Origin: B33-G16 sp964611035
Lineage (GTDB): Bacteria > Desulfobacterota > DSM-4660 > Desulfatiglandales > B25-G16
Length of the DNA: 51,197 nt
Direction: 5' to 3'
NCBI GenBank assembly: GCA_964611035.1
Contig: CAZSWT010000019.1
Span: 1 to 51,197 of the forward strand
Each line of letters opens with the position of its first letter. Position 1 is the stretch's first letter. The translations under genes were made by a program, and so were the position numbers. Positions 8,480 through 16,683 of the stretch are shown in pieces. A model generated the notes under the pieces. It was not told the DNA's origin. It was given only the letters and a program-made list of their open reading frames with translations, and made no database searches.

Positions 8480-9596
8480 GTATATATTCCCGATTGTTTC
8501 TGCTTCCTAAAGAGCAAAGAACCTCGTATGAGATTGCGTCAGCCCAGCGGGCAATATCGTCAGGTGTGATCATATTTTCTTTCTCTTTGCCTAAAAAGCA
8601 TACTCTATCGCCTTTTTTTACGCCTTTAATTGCGGTTACATCTGCAACGGTCAGGTTCATACATACCCGGCCTATAATCCTTGCCTTTTGACCCTGGATC
8701 AGTACATCGCCCTTGTTGCTAATAGATCTGCTCAGGCCATCAGCATAACCTGCTGATATGATAGCTATCTTTCTTGAGCCATCTGTATAAAAGGTTCGAC
8801 CATAGCTGATTGGAGTTCCATGCGCAACCTTCCTCACCTGTATAACACTGGAGCAAAATGTCATAACATTCCGTAAGGGTAGGGGATTTAAAAAATCTGT
8901 AGAGGGAAGCCCACCATACAGGATGATACCTGGCCTTACTATATCAAAATGGGCCTTTTTATATCTCATAATTCCTGCGCTATTTGCAAGGCTATTCATG
9001 GTGAGTTTAACCCCGAGTCTGTGGCTGACAGAAATGGCTTCTTTAAAATTTTTGATCTGATTATTTGTAAACAGCGTATCCTGTTCATCCGCCGAAGAAA
9101 GATGGGAAAAGAGACCCTCAATTGTTACCCCCTTCATCTCTTTAAGCTGTTTTACGAAAAGACCGGTCTCACGAAAGTCGATACCAAGTCTGCCCATACC
9201 TGTATCAATTTTTAGATACAACTTGACGGCTCTTCTGCTTCTCTTTCCCTCCTCTGATAGTATTCGAGCAGAATCTATATCATAGATAATAGGAATGAGG
9301 CTGTAATTAGCCACCTTCTTTGCCTCTTGAGGTGTGTTTATTCCAAGTAAAATTACAACTGGTATTTTAACTCCTGCATTTCTCAGTTTTATAGCTTCAG
9401 AAAGATAGTCCACACCAAGTGAATCAATGTGAATTTTCTCTAATTCTCTGGCTACGGGGATTAGACCATGGCCATAGGCATCAGATTTGACAATTCCCAT
9501 GATTTTGGTCTTTTTATCCACTAACTCCCTTATTGTTAAAAGATTATCCTGCAAGGCAGAAAGATCAATTGTTACTTTGTTAGGTGATATATTCAT
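8460..9596 (-). CDS. alr: Alanine racemase
   Basis: PLP-dependent racemase that makes D-alanine for peptidoglycan. The PLP lysine lies in IVKSDAYGHG (about residue 37 from the ATG at 9596), and the catalytic tyrosine in ISYGRTFY near the C-terminal domain. The length of about 378 residues matches the family. The frame is open further to a GTG at 9605, but the ATG at 9596 puts the N-terminus (MNISPNKVTIDLSAL) where the family usually begins. The ribosome site is weak for both. It is the first gene of the operon with argS, the SPOR gene and the GNAT gene. Confidence 0.95.
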   Translation of the reverse strand: MNISPNKVTIDLSALQDNLLTIRELVDKKTKIMGIVKSDAYGHGLIPVARELEKIHIDSLGVDYLSEAIKLRNAGVKIPVVILLGINTPQEAKKVANYSLIPIIYDIDSARILSEEGKRSRRAVKLYLKIDTGMGRLGIDFRETGLFVKQLKEMKGVTIEGLFSHLSSADEQDTLFTNNQIKNFKEAISVSHRLGVKLTMNSLANSAGIMRYKKAHFDIVRPGIILYGGLPSTDFLNPLPLRNVMTFCSSVIQVRKVAHGTPISYGRTFYTDGSRKIAIISAGYADGLSRSISNKGDVLIQGQKARIIGRVCMNLTVADVTAIKGVKKGDRVCFLGKEKENMITPDDIARWADAISYEVLCSLGSRNNREYIHETEDC

Positions 9597-9605
9597 GATA
9601 ACCAC

Positions 9606-10065
9606 TAAAATTAGCTGATAATAGATTTAATATCAAGAACTATAGTATTTTGAATTACGGATTTATGTTGCATATCATTTCGGTGTAAATTAAATTGATT
9701 GGAAAACTTGGTCATTCTACCAAAACTTGAACATGCCCGCCATCCGGCATGTGGGACTGGAAACCCTGGCCCAGACCTGGTTTGCATGGTTTATCGCAAC
9801 AGCTTTCGGTTATAAATATTATTACAGCATCAGTATCATACATGTAAGTCGCACTAGGGCGGGCTGGAAATTGGAAACGAATAAGCAATGCTCACTAAGA
9901 GTGAAAAATTATGAATTGTTTTTGGCCAATTTTCGTGCGACTTTGCCTTGGATACCTTGTGTTTCATGTGTATTTACTTCAAACGTATGATTATTCATTG
10001 TCAACTTTTAACTTTTTGACACAGCCAGTATCAAGTATCAAGTTTCAAAATATATAGGAATAACC
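9606..10065. other. Non-coding gap between divergent alr and recD2
   Basis: A 460-base region that must hold the promoters of both flanking genes. It carries a short hairpin (ACATGCC/GGCATGT at about 9731-9752), the ~100-bp repeat described separately (9764-9863) and, before recD2, AT-rich sequence with a repeated AGTATCA unit. The reading frame that could be drawn through it runs across the repeat and has no ribosome site or recognisable product. Confidence 0.6.
9757..9870 (+). repeat. ~100-bp repeat element, copy 1, with 7-bp direct repeats
   Basis: The 100 bases at 9764-9863 start with CCCTGGCCCAGACCTGG and end with AGGGCGGG. Exactly the same first 17 bases and nearly the same last 19 bases bound a 101-base insert on the opposite strand at 38326-38426, with a divergent AT-rich middle of equal length. 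Copy 1 is flanked immediately on both sides by CTGGAAA (9757-9763 and 9864-9870), which looks like a target-site duplication. There is no coding capacity. The mobility is inferred. Confidence 0.6.
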
Positions 10066-12240
10066 ATGCCTGTCTATCTCCAGGGCCAGATTGAAAGAAT
10101 AACATATACCAATGATGAAAATGGGTACACTATTGCCAAGATAAAGGTACAGGGGCATCAGGGTCTCGTGACCGTGGTTGGAAACCTGATGGCACCTACC
10201 CCGGGGGAGATCATTAAAATGTATGGCGAATGGATTAATCACCCCAGATACGGTGAACAGTTTAAAGTTGATCGCTACAAATCCTTGGTTCCTGCATCGG
10301 TTTACGGTATTCAAAAATATCTGGGCTCCGGTCTCATCAAGGGTATTGGTCCTATCATGGCCAGACGGATTGTTGAAAGATTTGACAAAAAGACCCTCGA
10401 TGTTATCGAAAAAGAAATTGAGAAACTGGCTGAGGTAGATGGTATTGGCAAAAAGCGTATCGGAATGATAAAACAGGCCTGGGAGGATCAGAAAGAGATC
10501 AGGGATGTGATGATCTTCCTCCAAACACATGGGGTTGGTTCAGGTTATGCCACAAAAATATTCAAACAATACGGAAACCGATCAATAATGGTCGTAAAGG
10601 AAAACCCGTACCGCCTTGCAACAGACATTTTTGGTATTGGGTTTTTGACTGCTGACCGCATTGCGGAAAAACTGGGATTTTCCAGAGATTCAGAATTACG
10701 GGCTGAAGCAGGCATACTCTATGTTCTCAACCAACTCGCTGATGAGGGTCATGTCTATTACCCTTATGAACCGCTCGTTCAAAAGTGCCAGGAAATCCTT
10801 GGTGTGGATCAAGAGGTCATTATCAAGGCAATGAGTGTCATCGCAGAGAGCAAAATGATTGTCATCGATGATCTAAAAAAGGATGTTGATGATTTCAGGG
10901 AAAACAATAAGGCGGTATATCTTGTCAAGTTTTACCTTTCTGAAACAAGCATTGTCACCCGGATGAAAACCCTGATACATACTCCTAAATCAATACGGAA
11001 TATTGATTTAGATAAAGCCCTAAAATGGGTGCAACGGCAACTTCCTATTAAGCTAGCAGAAAAACAACTTGAGGCTATAAAATGCGCTGTTGAAAATAAG
11101 GTGATGATTATCACTGGTGGCCCTGGTACAGGTAAAACAACAATCATTAATGCCATTCTTAAGATCTTTTCAGGGATCAGCGTAAAAATCATGCTTGCTG
11201 CCCCCACAGGAAGGGCTGCAAAGCGAATGAGCGAGGCTACCGGCCATGAGGCAAAGACCATTCACCGAATGCTTGAGTACAGCATTCAGAAAGGTGGGTT
11301 TCAGAAAAATGAGCGCAGTCCTCTAAACTGTGACCTTATGATTATAGATGAGGCCTCAATGATTGATACGATCCTGATGCATCACCTCCTGAAGGCCATC
11401 CCTTCTGGGGCTACTTTTATCCTGGTAGGGGATGTAAATCAACTTCCCTCTGTTGGGGCCGGCAATGTGCTCAAAGATATTATAGCATCCGGTGGAATGC
11501 AGATAGTAGAGCTCAATGAGATTTTTCGTCAGGCTAAGGAAAGCCTGATTATCGTCAATGCTCACAGAATCAACAATGGCCTGCTCCCTTCATTCAAATC
11601 TTTTGAGCAAAAACTGGATGATTTTTATTTCATTGAGCAGGAAGATCCTGAAGAGGTACTGAGAATTTTACTAGAACTCGTCAAGGAGCGTATACCACGC
11701 CGTTTCGGATTTGACCCTGTTAATGACATTCAAGTACTTACTCCTATGCATAAGGGCATAGTGGGGGCTGGAAACCTGAATATAGAATTGCAAAATGTGC
11801 TGAATCCGGTTGAAGACGGCGTTATAAGAGGAGGCCGAAATTTCAGGGTTCATGACAAGGTAATGCAGGTCAAGAATAATTATGATAAAGACGTTTTTAA
11901 CGGTGATATCGGAAGGATCACACGTATTGACCCTGAAAACCAGGAAGTAACTATCTCTTTCGATGAACGAGATGTTCCGTATGATTACACAGACTTAGAC
12001 GAGATCGTTATGGCCTATGCAATATCAGTTCACAAATCTCAAGGCTCTGAATATCCAGCCGTGGTCATGCCTATTCTCACACAGCATTTTGTACTTTTGC
12101 AACGGAATCTGATTTATACAGCCGTGACCAGAGGCAGGAACTTGGTGGTGATGGTTGGCACTATGAAGGCACTTGCAATTGGGGTTAAGAATGATAAGAC
12201 ACAGAAACGATATACCTATTTGAGACACAGGCTGAGCTGA
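10066..12240 (+). CDS. recD2: RecD2-type ATP-dependent DNA helicase
   Basis: A 724-residue superfamily 1B 5'-to-3' helicase of the RecD2 (RecD-like, RecBC-independent) type, acting in DNA repair. It has an N-terminal OB-like region, helix-hairpin-helix repeats (GIGPIMARRIV, VDGIGKKR, FGIGFLTADRIA), Walker A GGPGTGKTT at residues ~351-359, Walker B as LMIIDEASM, and a C-terminal UvrD-like motif VHKSQGSEYP. The length agrees with RecD2 (~720-740) rather than with RecD of RecBCD. ATG at 10066 is preceded by TAGGAA. It is convergent with the decayed galT-like tail that begins directly after its stop. Confidence 0.95.
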   Translation: MPVYLQGQIERITYTNDENGYTIAKIKVQGHQGLVTVVGNLMAPTPGEIIKMYGEWINHPRYGEQFKVDRYKSLVPASVYGIQKYLGSGLIKGIGPIMARRIVERFDKKTLDVIEKEIEKLAEVDGIGKKRIGMIKQAWEDQKEIRDVMIFLQTHGVGSGYATKIFKQYGNRSIMVVKENPYRLATDIFGIGFLTADRIAEKLGFSRDSELRAEAGILYVLNQLADEGHVYYPYEPLVQKCQEILGVDQEVIIKAMSVIAESKMIVIDDLKKDVDDFRENNKAVYLVKFYLSETSIVTRMKTLIHTPKSIRNIDLDKALKWVQRQLPIKLAEKQLEAIKCAVENKVMIITGGPGTGKTTIINAILKIFSGISVKIMLAAPTGRAAKRMSEATGHEAKTIHRMLEYSIQKGGFQKNERSPLNCDLMIIDEASMIDTILMHHLLKAIPSGATFILVGDVNQLPSVGAGNVLKDIIASGGMQIVELNEIFRQAKESLIIVNAHRINNGLLPSFKSFEQKLDDFYFIEQEDPEEVLRILLELVKERIPRRFGFDPVNDIQVLTPMHKGIVGAGNLNIELQNVLNPVEDGVIRGGRNFRVHDKVMQVKNNYDKDVFNGDIGRITRIDPENQEVTISFDERDVPYDYTDLDEIVMAYAISVHKSQGSEYPAVVMPILTQHFVLLQRNLIYTAVTRGRNLVVMVGTMKALAIGVKNDKTQKRYTYLRHRLS

Positions 12241-12378
12241 TCATTTATTGAAGATTTCTTTGAGCTTTGGACAAATAGATTCCAGAGGTATGACGGTGTA
12301 TGGTTTTTTATGAAGTGCGTAGAGATAGGGCCTGTCACTATTACGGATAATATGGGTAATAAGGTAATAAAAATGGGA
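12241..12378 (-). pseudogene. Remnant of a galT-like gene (C-terminal tail only)
   Basis: Translated on the minus strand in the frame ending at 12241, this stretch reads NSDRPYLYALHKKPYTVI and continues PLESICPKLKEIF to a TGA. The C-terminus of the GalT-like gene at 13380-14420 reads NSDRTYLYTLQKEPYTVI then PPESLCLKLKESF. About 40 codons are clearly homologous with no gap, and the DNA matches at roughly three bases in four. Upstream of ~12378 the match stops, where the fchA leader begins. No start codon or earlier domain remains, so this is a decayed paralogue or a copied fragment. Confidence 0.8.
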
Positions 12379-12408
12379 CTGTCTATTTAACCATAAGGAG
12401 AAACGGCA

Positions 12409-13026
12409 TTGTTATCTGAGCTAAAAATCACAGAATTTCTCTCAAGGACAGCATCCAGTGACCCTGTCCCTGGCGGTGGAAGCGTATCTGCGCTTGGAGC
12501 TGCTATGGCAGCAGCTTTGTCCGAAATGGTGGCCAGCATCACCATTGGGAGAAAAGGGTTTGAGACCTATGAAAAAGAAATGCTGGAGATTGTTCAACAG
12601 GCCCGAAGTTTAAGAAAGAAATTGGTTGAGGACATAGATCGGGACTCTGATGCCTACAGTCAAGTGCTTGACGCATTTAGGCTTGCAAATGACACGGAAG
12701 AACATAAAAATGAGCGCAGTCAAGCCATACAGGATGCATTGAAACAGGCTGCATTGATTCCGTTGGGCGTTGCCAAAGATGCCTCCGAGCTTCTGGATCT
12801 GGCAGGGAAGGCTGTAGCCAGGGGCAATAAAAATGCAGTCACAGATGCTGCTGTGGCGGCAATGATGGCCAGAACAGCCATTCTTGGCGCCCTCTTAAAC
12901 GTAAAAATCAATTTGAAGTCCATAAAAGACCTCTCTTTTGTAAAGGATGTGGCAGATCAAGTTCAGGAGATTGAAGCCAGGGTTGAACGCAAGGAAAAAA
13001 ATATCCTTGATCAAATTGATTTATAG
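12409..13026 (+). CDS. fchA: Formimidoyltetrahydrofolate cyclodeaminase family protein
   Basis: A 205-residue protein of the cyclodeaminase (FTCD C-terminal) family, which converts 5-formimidoyl-tetrahydrofolate to 5,10-methenyl-tetrahydrofolate and ammonia. The mainly helical sequence carries the family's glycine-rich DPVPGGGSVSALGAAMAAAL (~residues 18-37) and the later TDAAVAAMMA helix. The start is TTG at 12409 with AAGGAG eight bases upstream; no in-frame ATG precedes the conserved region. It stands alone without the formiminotransferase half or folD nearby, so it probably feeds one-carbon units to the folate pool. Activity is inferred from the family. Confidence 0.85.
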   Translation: MLSELKITEFLSRTASSDPVPGGGSVSALGAAMAAALSEMVASITIGRKGFETYEKEMLEIVQQARSLRKKLVEDIDRDSDAYSQVLDAFRLANDTEEHKNERSQAIQDALKQAALIPLGVAKDASELLDLAGKAVARGNKNAVTDAAVAAMMARTAILGALLNVKINLKSIKDLSFVKDVADQVQEIEARVERKEKNILDQIDL

Positions 13027-13060
13027 ATCTGTGTGTAACTGTTAAAAACCTTGCCTGGCC

Positions 13061-13206
13061 TATTTAATGTCTGAACGAAAACCAGGCAAGAATGTCATTT
13101 CGAGGAGCGTAGCGACGAGAAATCTTGTTCCAAAACAGAAGGTTAAAGATTTCTCCCTTTGGTCGAAATGACAAAAAAAAGACTTTTCGTTCAGAGACTA
13201 TTTAAT
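13061..13206. mobile_element. 130-bp miniature palindromic element with 8-bp target duplication
   Basis: The element at 13069-13198 begins GTCTGAACGAAAA and ends TTTTCGTTCAGAGAC, an inverted pair with two extra bases. Inside, TGTCATTTCGA...GAGAAATCTT is mirrored by AAGATTTCTC...CGAAATGACA (13093-13173). The direct repeat TATTTAAT stands immediately on both sides (13061-13068 and 13199-13206). It is non-coding and can fold into a long hairpin. The TGTCATTTCGAGGAGCG-type palindrome resembles dispersed repeats I recall from many bacterial genomes. A RAYT transposase lies 1.4 kb away, but the link is only suggestive. Confidence 0.7.
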
Positions 13207-13379
13207 CAATAAATGAACTAACGTGCCTAATAGTACTCAGGAAAATGAGCTATCTGCCGAGCAAATTGGTAGCCATTTTTTAAATTTGAAGCGTGGTCTT
13301 CATTAACATCAGCACGAACTTGTGGAGTATCATAGACTATTGTGAGTGTTGTTGTCGATCTTATGCCCCCCTTCCTCTT

Positions 13380-14420
13380 TTAAGTGAAGCTTTCTTTCAG
13401 CTTTAAACAAAGGGATTCCGGAGGTATGACGGTATAAGGTTCTTTCTGAAGGGTATACAGATAAGTCCGATCACTATTGCCAATAGCACGGGTGAGAAGG
13501 CGGGGGCAGATCCTGGCGTTAATTCGAAAATCTTCATCTTCCTTTACAGAAAAGATTGACATATTAAAGGCATGAATATTTTCTTGGCCAAAATATCGTA
13601 AAACCCTTGAGAGGCCCTGAAGAAAGCTGCTAATTTCGGCCATTGATAACTGAATTAGCGAGTAGTAATCAGGAAAAATGCACCAGACATCCGGTAAAAA
13701 ACTCTGAGGAGCAAAGCTCAGAGCCCAAAAGGTAGATCCTATCTCAGCAATGTAGCGCTCTTTGCACTCCTTTTCTGCATGTATAAAATCTTTCCAGAAG
13801 CTTTTTCCATGTTCCTTAAGGTATCTTTTGCACCCCTCAATCTGTATCCTATGATGGTTCGTAGGAACATAACCGCAATTCACCTGAAGATGTGGATGAA
13901 CCAAGCTTGACCCGGATGGAGGCATATAATTCCAATTGATAGAGAAAAATTGTATCTTGGGATCAAAGTCAACCACTCTTTGGATAAATTGTAGAGCAGC
14001 AGAAAAGGCATCTCTCATTATTTCCGGAGTTAAATCCTCTATTTTAATATAGTGTTCTCCGGATAAGATAGATACCCCAGCATATGTATCGAAAGGAATA
14101 AGGTTTGGTATAAGAGTGGCGTCTCCTTCCTTGATCCTTCCCTCTGGAATAAACTCCTTTGGGAATAAAGGAGTTGATGTTTCTAATGCATCAGGGCAAA
14201 AAGGGCAGAATATCTCTCTGGATCGCTGAATTGTCTCAGCTATATCAGGACTATCAGGAGGCCTGTATGGTGTATCGAAGACCCGTCCCGTTTCCCCTGT
14301 TAAGGGGTCATAGCGTATCTCAAAGGGAATTTCATCTAAAGAAAAGTCCTTTAGCGGGTTAAACAAACGAGTTTTAGACTGTATCCATTTAAAAAATGTA
14401 TGCATAGCGTTACCATTCAA
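13380..14420 (-). CDS. GalT-like nucleotidyltransferase (HIT superfamily)
   Basis: A 346-residue protein related to galactose-1-phosphate uridylyltransferases. CPFCPD (~residue 72) resembles a Zn-binding CxxC, and HPHLQ (~175-179) is the HPHxQ active-site motif carrying the uridylylated histidine. The family moves UMP between glucose-1-phosphate and a sugar phosphate. N-terminal and C-terminal halves both look complete, but no other gal or Leloir genes are adjacent, so the true sugar or nucleotide is uncertain. The frame opens with TTG at 14420; the ATG at 14405 is an equally possible start. The C-terminal end has a decayed second copy at 12241-12378. Confidence 0.7.
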   Translation of the reverse strand: MNGNAMHTFFKWIQSKTRLFNPLKDFSLDEIPFEIRYDPLTGETGRVFDTPYRPPDSPDIAETIQRSREIFCPFCPDALETSTPLFPKEFIPEGRIKEGDATLIPNLIPFDTYAGVSILSGEHYIKIEDLTPEIMRDAFSAALQFIQRVVDFDPKIQFFSINWNYMPPSGSSLVHPHLQVNCGYVPTNHHRIQIEGCKRYLKEHGKSFWKDFIHAEKECKERYIAEIGSTFWALSFAPQSFLPDVWCIFPDYYSLIQLSMAEISSFLQGLSRVLRYFGQENIHAFNMSIFSVKEDEDFRINARICPRLLTRAIGNSDRTYLYTLQKEPYTVIPPESLCLKLKESFT

Positions 14421-14434
14421 TGTGTAATAGCCTT

Positions 14435-14463
14435 CTTTAATCGGGGCAAGACATGCATGTCAA
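14435..14463 (-). promoter_or_regulatory. Possible promoter and palindrome of the GalT-like gene
   Basis: On the minus strand TTGACA (14458-14463) stands 17 bases before TTAAAG (14435-14440), a perfect -35 with a poor -10. The -35 overlaps a 12-base perfect palindrome GACATGCATGTC (14450-14461), a plausible operator. TTGACATGCATG also occurs in the vapBC promoter. Confidence 0.35.
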
Positions 14464-14607
14464 GGATTATCATGTTACCTTTTTGTCTGCACACAGCGCA
14501 TATTTAGAATAATTCCCGTTACTGTAGCTTCTAAATCAATTTGGTAAAGGGGGACGTTGTTTCTGAATGAACTTGACAATTTAGATAAACTTAGATAAGA
14601 ACTATTT

Positions 14608-15600
14608 ATGCCAAGACAGCCACGACTGGATGCCGCTGGCACTTTACACCATGTAATGGGCCGACGCATTGAAAAGATAAAGATATTCAGGAATAAGAAT
14701 GATCGGGAGGATTTCATCAAGCGCATAGAAGAACTATGCTCACATGGGGCATGGATAGTCTATGCCTGGGCCCTCTTATCAAACCATTTTCATATTTTGG
14801 CAAGAACGGAAAATCAACCGTTATCCACCAATATGCGTAGACTCCTTACCGTATATGTGATCAATTTCAACCGTCGCCATAAGCGCTATGGGCATCTATT
14901 TCAAAATAGATACAAATCTATCATTTGTGAAGATGATCCATACTTACTTGAGTTAACGAGGTATATTCATCTCAATCCGTTAAGGGCAGGGATTGTGGCA
15001 AATAAAAAGGACCTTGATGCCTATCCCTGGACAGGACATTCAGCAATCGTAGGAAAGCTTAAAAGGGAATGGCAGGACTCGGACACCATTTTGGCCTATT
15101 TTGGCAGAAGAAGGAGAGAGGCCATTGTGGGCTATAATCGATTTGTTGAACAGGGTATTATGCAGGGGAAGAGAAAGGAGTTTGTTGGAGGAGGACTAAT
15201 CAGGAGTTTGGGGGGTTGGTCTCAGGTCTTGTCCTTGAGGAGAAAAGGAGAAAAAGTTGCCTCGGATCAGAGGATCTTGGGAAGTAGTGAATTCGTTAAG
15301 GCCCTGTTAGAGGAGGTTAATGAACAGGAAAAGGAGACCCTGAGGTTTACGACGAAGGTAACGGACTTGGCATCGTTGGCGAGACAGGTATCCAGGGATG
15401 AAGGGATCACCGAGACGGAGTTGAAATCGGGAAGCCGAAGGAGAAAGATAAGTAAGGCACGTCGATTGTTTTGTCAATTGTCGGTTGTGAAGATAGGGTA
15501 TCCAGGAGCACAGGTTGCACGGTTACTCGGTGTGAGCACATCAGCAGTGGTACGTGCAGCTCATTCTGCGGAATTGCAGGAAGTTGGAAATTATTTATAA
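14608..15600 (+). CDS. REP-associated tyrosine transposase (RAYT, Y1/IS200-like)
   Basis: A 330-residue single-strand DNA transposase of the Y1 (HUH) family. It has MPRQPRLD at the N-terminus, the HUH motif in SNHFHIL (~residues 59-65), the catalytic-tyrosine region YIHLNPLRAGI (~126-136) and a C-terminal helix-turn-helix of the DnaA/Tn-associated type (AQVARLLGVSTSAVVRA). RAYT proteins nick and mobilise short palindromic REP-type sequences and are usually single-copy rather than true IS elements. No classical terminal inverted repeats are visible. GGGGGAC at ~14548 and its weak complement GTCCCC at ~15612 may mark the unit ends. ATG at 14608 is the family start. Confidence 0.9.
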   Translation: MPRQPRLDAAGTLHHVMGRRIEKIKIFRNKNDREDFIKRIEELCSHGAWIVYAWALLSNHFHILARTENQPLSTNMRRLLTVYVINFNRRHKRYGHLFQNRYKSIICEDDPYLLELTRYIHLNPLRAGIVANKKDLDAYPWTGHSAIVGKLKREWQDSDTILAYFGRRRREAIVGYNRFVEQGIMQGKRKEFVGGGLIRSLGGWSQVLSLRRKGEKVASDQRILGSSEFVKALLEEVNEQEKETLRFTTKVTDLASLARQVSRDEGITETELKSGSRRRKISKARRLFCQLSVVKIGYPGAQVARLLGVSTSAVVRAAHSAELQEVGNYL

Positions 15601-15735
15601 GTCAACTCAGATGTCCCCTATTTCTTATTTCAAAAGGCAGGTGATTTCCAACGTTATCTTCAAATCAAACCTTCATGCCCATTCTGGGCACCACAAAGGA
15701 TGAAAATTAATTCTATTTTCGGACCAAATTTTTAT

Positions 15736-15764
15736 TTGACATGCATGCATAATTGATGCATATT
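15736..15764 (+). promoter_or_regulatory. vapBC promoter with overlapping ATGCAT palindromes
   Basis: TTGACA (15736-15741), a 17-base spacer and CATATT (15759-15764) lie only 7 bases before the antitoxin ATG at 15772. The transcript would be leaderless or nearly so, and no Shine-Dalgarno is visible. The spacer contains ATGCATGCAT and GATGCAT, overlapping palindromes suited to binding by a VapB-type antitoxin for autorepression. Confidence 0.55.
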
Positions 15765-15771
15765 AATACAT

Positions 15772-15963
15772 ATGAGAACAACACTGAACATAGAAGACAA
15801 GATATTGGAAAAGGCATCGCGGCTGACAGGCGTTAAGGAGAAAACCTCTTTGGTGCGGCTTGGGTTAGAAGCTTTAATTGCCCGAGAAAGTAGAAAGCGA
15901 CTTGCTAAACTCGGTGGAACCGAAAAAAATCTACGTTCCATTCCAAGACGAAGATCTGCCTAA
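15772..15963 (+). CDS. vapB: VapB-type antitoxin
   Basis: A 63-residue protein beginning MRTTLNIEDKILEKA, typical of ribbon-helix-helix VapB antitoxins (DUF2191 type). The first ~40 residues form the DNA-binding domain and the basic tail (RRRSA) would wrap the toxin. It neutralises the PIN-domain VapC encoded 7 bases downstream and probably represses the shared promoter, whose -10 almost touches the ATG. The pair sits in an accessory zone next to a transposase gene. Recognition is good from size, motif and partner. Confidence 0.85.
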   Translation: MRTTLNIEDKILEKASRLTGVKEKTSLVRLGLEALIARESRKRLAKLGGTEKNLRSIPRRRSA

Positions 15964-15970
15964 AACGGCT

Positions 15971-16345
15971 ATGGTCCTTGTTGACACTTCAATTTGGGTT
16001 ACCTACCTACGTCAAGGCAGCCAGCAGCTTGAAAAGCTGCTGATGGATGCTGAGGTTATGTGCCATCCATTTATCATTGGCGAGCTTGCCTGTGGTAATC
16101 TGAAAAACCGATATGAAATCATCTCCTTACTTCAGTCCCTTCCAATGGCTCAGACGATTGAATTTGACGAATTTCTATCCTTTATCGATCAAAATCACCT
16201 AATGGGGAAAGGTATTGGTTTCGTCGATGTTCACCTTTTAGCGTCTGCTCAGTTGAGCGGAGTACCACTGTGGACAGCAGATAAAAGGTTAAAATCTGTG
16301 GCAGATCAACTTGGATTGACATTTAGAATAGTATCAATCGCATGA
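15971..16345 (+). CDS. vapC: VapC-type PIN-domain ribonuclease toxin
   Basis: A 124-residue PIN-domain protein. It shows the acidic active-site set of VapC nucleases: Asp5 in VDTSIWV, Glu in IGELACG, Asp in GFVDVHLLA and Asp in WTADKRL. VapC toxins cleave tRNA or rRNA in a Mg-dependent manner and stall translation when the antitoxin is lost. The frame is open upstream to 15878, but ATG at 15971, just after the vapB stop, gives the standard N-terminus directly before the catalytic strand. All catalytic residues are present, so the toxin looks intact. Confidence 0.88.
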   Translation: MVLVDTSIWVTYLRQGSQQLEKLLMDAEVMCHPFIIGELACGNLKNRYEIISLLQSLPMAQTIEFDEFLSFIDQNHLMGKGIGFVDVHLLASAQLSGVPLWTADKRLKSVADQLGLTFRIVSIA

Positions 16346-16467
16346 AGATGGACGGGCTATATCCTGCGGTTTTTAGCCATCCTGCTAATTTCACTGGCAT
16401 TGCCAGGTTCAAGGCCAGTATTTCCACCCACCCGCCACTTATAAGGCTAAAATTGAATTTAGTACCT

Positions 16468-16683
16468 ATGAAAAAAGATAAAACATTTTCTAAATATCCA
16501 TTTAGCGATTCTATTTTTCATAAGCTTAATAGCTATTGCCCTGATTGTGACAAGTTATCTAATTCAGTGATTATGATGACTGCTCCATGCCTTTGGTATG
16601 AGGTCAGTTGTGACTTACTATCTTCCACATTAAAAAGAGGTTTGATAGAGTCAGGTTTTAACAAAGACGGGAGCAGATTATGA
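16468..16683 (+). CDS. Hypothetical small protein
   Basis: A weak candidate of 71 residues starting MKKDKTFSKYPF, with a CPDC pair and a second cysteine cluster but no domain I recognise. The frame is open further upstream to 16342, where an ATG overlaps the vapC stop by four bases; the first ~40 residues of that longer form look non-coding. In favour of a real gene, the stop overlaps the next start as ATGA (16680-16683), a usual sign of coupling. Against it, no ribosome site is visible at 16468. It could be a decayed fragment. Confidence 0.35.
   Translation: MKKDKTFSKYPFSDSIFHKLNSYCPDCDKLSNSVIMMTAPCLWYEVSCDLLSSTLKRGLIESGFNKDGSRL

Noticed and set aside
9727..9990. An 87-codon open frame on the plus strand before recD2
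   Set aside because: It runs across the ~100-bp repeat and its direct repeats, has no ribosome site and no recognisable product.
13069..13198. CRISPR-like repeat or terminator at the fchA 3' side
   Set aside because: There is only one unit, it is an inverted palindrome rather than spaced direct repeats, and it is bounded by a target duplication.
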